Assembly: GCA_964484135.1 (NCBI GenBank)
Contig: CAZAEL010000002.1
Span: forward strand, 1-64,000
Length of the DNA: 64,000 nucleotides
Reading direction: 5' to 3'
Source of the DNA: CAZAEL01 sp964484135
GTDB taxonomy: Bacteria > Elusimicrobiota > Elusimicrobia > FEN-1173
The notes below the pieces were generated by a model that saw only the letters and a list, made by a program, of their open reading frames with translations, was not told the origin of the DNA and searched no databases. Within the stretch, counting starts at the first letter, position 1. Every line of letters starts with the position of its first letter. Shown here in pieces: positions 9,301 through 18,300 of this stretch. A program made the translations under genes and the position numbers.

Positions 9301-12300
9301 CCGGGGGAAGCCTGTCAGGAACCTGGTGCTGACCGAAACCGGCAGCGGCACCAAACTGGCCGCCGGAGGCCTTTACATCGATGACCAGGCCCCGGATGGG
9401 ACCACCGTCAAGGGACGCAAGGGCAAATCCATCCCCGGCTTCCCCGCGCAGACGACCCAAGTCACAGAGATGTCCGCGGACGCGTCCGACCTGGATCGCC
9501 AGGTGGAAGACTACGTCCGGGCGAACATCGGCGAGTCCACGGTGATCGTGCACCTGGTGGTGGATTCCAAGACGGGCCTGACCGCGCCCCAGTTCCAGAC
9601 CATCGCCAAGTTGTCGAAGGAATACGGAGACGACCTCATGGTCGTGGTGGACGCGGCCCAGGGCCGCATCGAGCCCCGTTTCCTGCAGGATTACCTGGAC
9701 AGGGGATGGATCGTGTTCTCCTCCGGCTCCAAGTTCTGGGGAGGGGTGCCTTTCTCCGGCGTCGCGGTCATCCCGGAACGGCTGCGCAAGGAATTCATGG
9801 GGTTGAAGGACGTTCCGGAAGGGCTTGGAGAATTCCTGACGGCCGCGGACTTGCCGGCGGACGTCCCATGGCGCGATAGGGCGGGCGGCTGGCGCAACGC
9901 GAGCCTTTTGCTGAGGTGGGAGGCGGCGCTTTTCGAGATGGAGGCGTTCCTGTACGGACAAGGGGAACAGGACGAGATCACGCGCGAGATCGTTTTGCGG
10001 GGCGTGATCCAGAGGTGGATGGACGGCGTTCGTGAATTGATGGACCGGAAAAAGGCCCGAACCGGGAGGCGGGACGCCGTGGAGTATAAGATGACCGGAC
10101 GCGGAAGCACCAACACCATCGTCTCTTTCAACGTGAAGGATCGCCACGGGAACAATTTGGCCCCGGCCCAACTGAAAAAGCTCCATGCGTGGCTGCACCA
10201 GGATGTCTCGGCGCTCTTGCCGAAAGGAGCGGCGGATTGGGAACGGGACGTGGCCGCCCGCAAATACCTCCTGGGACAACCCGTGGACCTGACGCCGCAG
10301 GAAAAGGATGAATCCATGAAGGACGGCGTCCTGCGCATCACTTTGGGGGCGCCTTTGGCCCGACAGTTGGCCGACCAGGCGGGGCCGGATTTGGACCAGG
10401 ACCGCGTTGAGAAGGCGTTGGAGCAGGAGATGGAGGACGTTCGGGTGCTCCTGCTGAAGATACAGATGATCGTCCGCCGCTGGGACGCCGTCGAGAAGGC
10501 GGAAGAGGCCCGGCGTCCCCCTCAAACGGCCGCGGTCCCTGAACCGGTCCAATTCGTCAATCCCGCCGTTCCGCGGCCCTCCCGCGTGGACCGCGCCCCC
10601 GGACAGCCGACGATTGCCTGGGATTCGACGGAGCCGGCCGCGAAGGGGGCCGAGACGAAAAAGTCTCTGGCCCTTTTCCCAGAGGACGTTTGGGCGTTGG
10701 CCCCTTTTTCCCAGGCGCTGAGAGAAATGGGCATCGTCCAAGAGCCTGAGGATCTCGTCATCGCCGTCAGGGTCAATCAGCCGGGCCTGATTGACTTCAG
10801 GTTTTACGACAAGAGGGGCGTCTATATTGTGAACTTGCAGTTGAGCACGGAAGACGGCGGCCAAACCGCCTGGCTGGGTCACATTGAGCCGTCTTTCGTG
10901 AGGGCCAAGCTCAATTCGCTTCCGCCGGGCGAGCGGGAGGCTTTCCAGCAGCAATGGAGGGAGATGACCCAGGATTGGCTTTTGACACGGGTCAGGCCCT
11001 GGCTTCAAGGCCGTGGCTTCACGGAATGGCGGGTGAGGCCCAAGGCGGGGACTGAGCCGGGAAAGGGAGACGGTTTCCTTCTCGGCATTGGGTTCCAATG
11101 GCCTCCCAACGGCGAATTGCATTTCATGTCCCAACGCTTGGAGGGGCCAACGGAGGCAGGCCAAGCTTTGGGCATGGCGGGGGGATTGGGTGGCCTGGCC
11201 AACCGGCTGGCCGCACGGACGGGCCGGCCCCTCCGGGATTTCATCCGGTTGTTCGCCCACGGCGAGGAACAGTTCATGGGACTTGTGTTCGTGGGTCTGA
11301 TCACCATCGGGCTGGGCGTTCTTTTCCACGCCATTGGACTTGATCCTTCCCTGCCGTTTCTGGCGCTTTTGTCCGGCTTTCCGGTGGCGCTTCGCCAGCC
11401 GCTTTTCCGTTTCTTACACCGGGGAGACCTTTACTTTGTGAAGGAAACGGAAGTCGGGACGGAATTGGTCCGCGGACCACCCACCGCGAAGCAGAGACAG
11501 CAATTGTGGCGCGCTTCTGGACGGTTCAGCGAAACATTTTTTGTAAGCACTCTGGTCTTATCCGGTGTTTTCCTTCTGTTCGACCTGCTGCTCCAATCCT
11601 ACGGCATCTCCATCCACGCCCATGTGTGGTTCCTGGCGGCCGCGGCCCTGGCGGGCGTCCGCGCCGGCAGAACGCACGCCCGATACAACCTCTCCACCGA
11701 AGGTCCCCTGGCCGTCCCGACCGTGGGGACCGATAGAGATCTGTGGCCGCCGGACTTGACCCCCGACATGCCTGCCTCCGGGCTCATCCACGCCCTGTTC
11801 GATGGAGCTCCCATCCGGGATGTTCAGGATTTGTCCTCGTTCCCGGACGGCTCGCCCCTCAACGGGGCCACCCTTAAACGCGTCTCGATCGAGCCGTCCG
11901 GCCGCCTGCCGGCTTCCGGCCTGGAAACCCTCTACTATCAGCTCGGCATAGACAACAGGGACGGGACCAGCCATCTTCCCGAGGCGCTTGATTTGCTCTA
12001 TGACGACACGGGTCGTTTGGTCGCCCTGTTTCCCGTTTTTCCGGACGGAGAAACGCCTTCCATTCCCCTCGTCGATCTCGTCCATTATTACCACGACGCC
12101 CGCCTTCTGAAAGGGCTCTCGGGGTTGGGCCCCGATGAATTCAGAGAGCGGGTTGAGGAGATCAACCGGAGTTGGACGGAGTTCAGAAAGTCCACAAACA
12201 GGGCGTTCATGACGATCAGGAGATACGTGGACGCCAAAAGATGGTCCGACCTCGTCTTCGACACGGCTCGAAACGCCCTCACGCATTCGGAGCATGTGTA

Positions 12301-15300
12301 CGCGCGTATCGATATCGCAAACGCCGATCGAGACATGGACATCGTCTCGGATATGTCGCCTTTGGGGAGTCGTTTGCGGTATTCCGAGAACGGCCACCAG
12401 GTGTTGTTCCCGGTTTTTCCCACGGTGTATTCCCCGGAGAAATACAGCAACCAGAGCAACGACGACGGTTTTTACCGCGCCCTCCTGGGAAAAACCAAGG
12501 CGCGTTTCAACATCAATCCGGACGAGGATTCAAAGACGTTGGTGGTCGGCACCGGTTCCGGGATGGATTCCCTGATCGCGGCCCTCCAGACCAAGGGAGA
12601 AATTTGGGTGACGGACATCAATCCGTTCGCGGTCGAGAGCGTGCGCCATCTCTTCCGGCTGGCCGGGATCGAACACCGTTTGCGGACGTTCGTGATGGAC
12701 AACGTGGCCGACGAGCGCGGCAACCCCCGCCTTCTGGACGGGGACGGTCGCCCGGTGCAATTCGATCGCGTCGTCTGGAACATGCCCATCCATTCCGCCC
12801 GGCCTATGGAGAGGAAAGACATGAGGCGGGCCAGGGGTCTTTGGGACGGGGTCGGGCCGGAGGTCCTCCAGCGGTTCGCGGGGGTCCTGCCTCGCATCCT
12901 CAAAACGGACGGAATGGCTTTGGTGTGGAACCATGACGTGATGGACAATCTCGGCAACAATGAGGTGGAGATGGCGTTCCGGACCGCCGGGAGCTATTTG
13001 GGCCTTTCTCCCGAGGCCAGAGAAACCCGAGGTCCCTTCTTGAGCGATACTTTGTCTTTCCCCATGGCGGTTGAGCGCATCGGACAAAGGGAGTTGGGGT
13101 CCAACGGCAAGTTCCCGCCTTATGTCATCAAGCACGCGACGGCCGAGGGACGGGAAGACGCGGAGCCGGTGAAAGATGAAATGCTCCTGAATTACGCCCG
13201 CAGAGCCGCATTGACGCAGGACGATTACGAAAAACTGATCAGGACGGGCAGAGAGGACGTTATGCTGGCGTTGGCCGAGCGGGCCGACGCGCCGGAATGG
13301 GTCCTCCGGGACCTCGCCGGGGTGGGCGGAAAGAAACTGATGTCCATGTTGTGCAAGCACCCGTCCCTGCCGCCGGACGTCCTGCTTGACATGGCCCTGC
13401 GGGGAGAGCCGTTTGTCAGGACCATGTCCATGTCCTCGCCGGCGGCGACTTTCGCCTCGCTGTTGGTCGTCCATGCGTTGGGCGGGCAGGCCGGTTTCAA
13501 GGAGGCCAAAGACGTTATTCCCGATGAGAAGCGTTACGGGGCTTTGGGGGACCTCCTGTTGCGGTTGAGCGGGCCGCTGACGCAGGCGCTCAGCGGTTTG
13601 CCCGAGGCCCAACGGTCGTGGGGCAACATCCCGCCCAACGTGAAAGCGGAATTGGAAGAATTGTTGCGGCTTGAACCGGTCTTCCAGGCCGCCGCGCGGT
13701 TGCCGGCGGACCGATGGAAGAATTTCGGCTCAACCGGAAATTTGGGCCAAGATTTGTCGAAGTTAACGGCGTTCGTCGAGATTTCCGGCGGCGGGCAGCA
13801 CCCCCTGGGACAGGACGATTTCACGACCCAGGAGAAGGAGGAACTGCTGAAAAACGCCTGGCAGTCCGGCGCGCGGTTCCTGGCCGACGACGAGTCCTTC
13901 CGCGCCGGCCTGGCATCGGAGGTTCGGGATATTTTGATGGCGGAGCCGGGATCGCCGGCGGAGCCGGTCCTCTCTCTGCCGCAGATGCGGGAGTCCGTTG
14001 AAGCCTTGATGGATTATCTGCGGCAAGGGCCGGGCGCGCCCGTGACCATCGGGGGCCGGGCCTACGACGTCCGGTTCCATTACACGCGGGACGCCGCGCC
14101 TTTCCGCACGGCCTCGGGCCGCGAGGCCGGCGCCTTCACGGCCATCGATGGGAACACCATCCACGTCTACGCGCGGGACCTGCCGGGCCTCCTGCACGAA
14201 AGCCTGGAGTTCCTGGTCTTCCCGCAGAACGCGGCCGTCTCCAACGATCGTCGTCAACATCACACCCTGGCGTTCTTCGCGGAAGCCCTGGTCAGGGGCG
14301 CTCCGGTCCGCGGGGGCGTGGCCATGCCCGGACGGGCTTTCCGGGAAGTGGACAGGATGACGGACGAGGCCGTCCTGCGCGGCTTCGTGGAGGGGTACGA
14401 GGCGGCCCGCGCCCAGTTGCGGGAGAAATTCTCCGGGCAACCCGAGTACCTCCGATACGGCCTGACCCTGGCCGAGGCCATGCATTCGCGGGCCCGGCGC
14501 AACGCGGAGGACCTGGCCGAGTCGCAAGAGATTTTCGACAGGTTCATGGACAATCTGCGCGGGATCCAGCCGGGCCAGCCGGCCTACGAGGAGGCCCAGA
14601 AGCTCCTGCGGTTCCGGGAGCAGTTGACGACCGAAACGGCGGTGTTGAGCACCGCCTTGTCCGCGGCCCGGCATTTCCACGGCGACATCCAGAGCATGGG
14701 GTTGGAGGACGTCCTGGGCAACACCAGGAACTGGTTGGAGGTCTTCGACGAGGAGTTGAACCGGGCCAGCATGATCTCGGCCCGATCGGCCGCCGGGCTT
14801 CGGATGCGAAAAGACATCCGGGAGGTCCTGATGACGGACGGGGCCGCCGTCCTGTCCATGCATTATTTGCGGGAGAGGTGGCGGAGCGGGGACATCGACC
14901 GGGACGTCATGGACAGCCTCTTCACTTACACGTGGCAGGATTGGTTCCAGTCCCGGACCGACGACAGAGACCTCCGCGCCCGGTTCGGGCGCATCCTGCG
15001 GGAGGTCAAGTTCTCCGTGTCCCTTCGCCGGACCATGGCCAGGGTGCTCTATCCGAGGCATGGCAGGATCGTGCGGGTGACGCCTTTGGACGGAGAAGCG
15101 CTTCGGGGACGGCGGCGTCTTTTCGTTTCCACGAAGGACCTGCTGTCTTTGCAGAGCGCCCTGCGGATGTTGAACGCCCTGGTGGACATGTTGGACCCGG
15201 GGAAAATCAGGGCGGGAGACCGGTTCGTGGTCTATGAACTGCCCGGCGCCGGGACGGACGGCCTGGGGATCAAGCAGCAGAACGATGTGTTCGGCTATGA

Positions 15301-18300
15301 GCTGGCCAACAACCTGATCCAGATGAGGCGTGAAAAACTGAAGGCCCTCATGCAGGAGGAGTTCGGGGGCCGGGTGACCCTGGTGATGCCCATCTACGAC
15401 AATTTCAAGGAGAACACTTTCGACCTCCGCATGGAGGTGACGGGATCCCTTTCTTCCGTGCAGATGCGGGAGGGATTGGACCGCGTGCGTCAAAGGCTCA
15501 GGGCCGAAATGACGGAGGAGATGCGCCGGGGACGGTTCCGCGAGGCCCTGGCCGCCAAACGGGATCTCTTGAGGTCCTACGGCATCACGGACATCGACGC
15601 GCAGAACCTGTTCGAGGTGCGCTTCGGCTTCGCGGACGTGGCCGAGGCCACGGACGAAGAACGCCTGGCCGCGGACATCCAGGCCCATCAAGCCATGAAT
15701 TTCGAAGAGCAGGAATACAGCCGGGAAGCTTACGAGGGGCTCATCGGCAACTTGACGCGTCTGAGCGGGGAACTGGAGCGGGAGGCGCCGGGCATCTTCC
15801 GTCCCGTCCAGGACCCGGAGCTGGGGGAAGAACTGGTCCTGCGGGACGAGGTGGTGACGCACCTGCGGAAACAGCACGCCTGGGAAGATCTGCCGGCGGC
15901 GGACAGGGCCCTTTTCCGGGACGATCCGCGCGTATACCGTCTGGCGGGGGAGCTCTTCCGGCGGCTCAAGATCCAGGACTACATCAAGAAATGGAACCTG
16001 GACTTCGCCACGGCCGCCGACGAGGCCGCGGTCGTGCGTGAGGGCGTTCAATCCCTCTCCCTCTTCGCCGAGGCTCACCGTGACCGTGAGATGCTTCCGG
16101 ACAAGGCGGTCAAGCCGCTGCGGGGCATCTTCAGGAAAACACAGCGTTACCTGTGGGGAGACCCCAAGAACCGGAGGGCCACGAGCGTCCACGGGTTCCA
16201 TTCGGCGGCGCCCTTCATGTCGCGGCCCGTTTACATCAACATCGACGTCCGGAACATGGGCGGCATGAACATCACCCAGTTCCAGCTGGAGGTCAAACGG
16301 ATCAAACGGGCGCTGGACCGGGGCGACTGGGAGGAGGTTTCCCGCATTCAAAGGAGCGCCGCCGACGAGGTGACGCGGAACTTCCTGCGGATGCAACAGA
16401 TCGTGGCCGAGGAATACCAGCGCGTCCGGGAGGCCCATCAGGCGGCCGGCAAACCCTCGGACCAGCTCGTGGACGGTTCGCGGATGGTCCTGGCCGACGG
16501 GCGGATGTTGAAGGGAAGGGAGCTGGCCGAATACCTGAAGACGCATCCGGGCGCGGGCCAGCCTTTGGTGTCCTTGGTCGGGGGAGACGAGTACACGGCC
16601 GTGGTGGACGGACGCCTCCTCAAGGGCCGGGCCTTGTATGAATTCCTCTTCCGTGTGCGAGACCGGATCAGGGAGGAGGCCCACATCGACATCCGATTGA
16701 GCGTCTCGGCCCTGGCGCCTTTCTTCCGCTACAAGCATTTCCGCCGGGGGCACCTGGCCGATCACTTGGCCCACGCGGAGGTCATCCTCCGGGCCGACGA
16801 TCAGACCGATGTCTTGAAGAAGGCCGAAAAGCTTCGCCAGCAGGGGCATAACGTGCCGGACATGATCGTGGTGGACGGGCTGGATGAGTCGGGGGAAGAG
16901 CCGATCCGCTTCGGGATCGTCCAGGGGCGGAAAGGACAGCCGGTCCGGTATGACCTTGCTCCGGTTCTCCAACAGGCCGCCATCCGTCCCCGGCAGGCCA
17001 TGGCCGCCTTCGCGGCCGCCACCCTGCCGGCGGGGCTGCTGTTGGCCTTGTCCGCGGGCCTCCAGTTGCTCACGGGCCAGGCCCTGGACGTGGCGGCCCT
17101 TATACCGATCCTTCTGGCGCCGGTGTTCCTGATGGCCCTGGTCTGGCTGGCGTCCGCCCTGGGCTGGGCGGCCAAGGCCCTGGGCATCCGGGCCGGGCCC
17201 GTGGATGCCGCTCGTCTGGTTCCCTTCCTGCAAGAGGCCCAGGACGACCCTTCCGTGGCCTTCTTCGAAGTCCAAAACGGCGTGCTCAAGGTCAATCCCG
17301 CGGTCAAAAAGTTCCTGTCCCTCCTTCCCCAACCGGTTCAAAACCTGATTTTGTACGGTCTCGGCATCGTGGGCCACGAGGTGTCCCACCTGCAGGGACA
17401 CGGCGAGCTTTACGCGTACGGCCTGACGCAAATCGTCCCGGCGTTTGTTGGCGCGATGTTGTTCGGCTTGGCCGGGGTTTGGATCGCTGGCATGTTTGGC
17501 CTTTCTGCGGTTTTTGCCGCCGTCTTTATAGGAGTGTTTGGCGTGGCAGGGGCTGTGGCGGCGGTGGGGATCGTCAGTTGGGCCATGATGCGCCATCGGT
17601 TAACGGCCGGGAACGCGGATTTTTGGTTCAAAAAGTCCCTCACGGACAAGCCTGAACTCACCGTCAGGCAATGGACCTATGAAATCCTTTTTGAGAGGGC
17701 CAAGGAAAAGCTCGCGGAGATGGCGGACACCTTCAGGCACCCGAAAAAGGCTTTCCGTGAGCTGGTGAAACGGGCCAAACGGGAAGGGGCTCCTTTCGTC
17801 ATTTACGCCGTGACCATTGAGGTTCTGGAAGATGTGGTGCTGCCCTTCTTGTTCCCTTCTTTGGCCGCGTTCTTTTTGATATTTCACTCGGAGCCCATCA
17901 TGTATCCGCTTTATTTCGTTGTGAGAAAGTTATTGAGGGGCCGGATGGCCGAGGACGAATTCCATCGGTATTTCCGGGAGGCGGAGGAGGAGATGCGGGA
18001 GGAGGCGTCGCTTGCCCGGAAATGGCGTTTTGGGGTCGAGTTGAAGGAGAGGCTGACGCTGGCCGATATCTTGAAATACAACCGAGCGAAGCTGGCTTCG
18101 GATCATTCGGAGGACGCGTCCTCCACGCTCACCCGCGTCGGCGAAAGGGAAACGGCTGCCAAAACCATAGGCAGGCTCTTGAGGAAAAGCCGGGTGGCGG
18201 AGCCAACCAAGGACGAAGAAAGGGAGGCGGTGGATTCTTTGGTGGATCGGATGCGGAGCGATCCGGATCCCTGGGTCCGGAAAACCGCCGCCGGCGCCCT

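Noticed and set aside
13763..17596. Long open frame on the minus strand inside the giant gene
   Set aside because: GC-rich codon use in the plus-strand gene creates stop-free antisense frames; its translation is low-complexity and matches no family.
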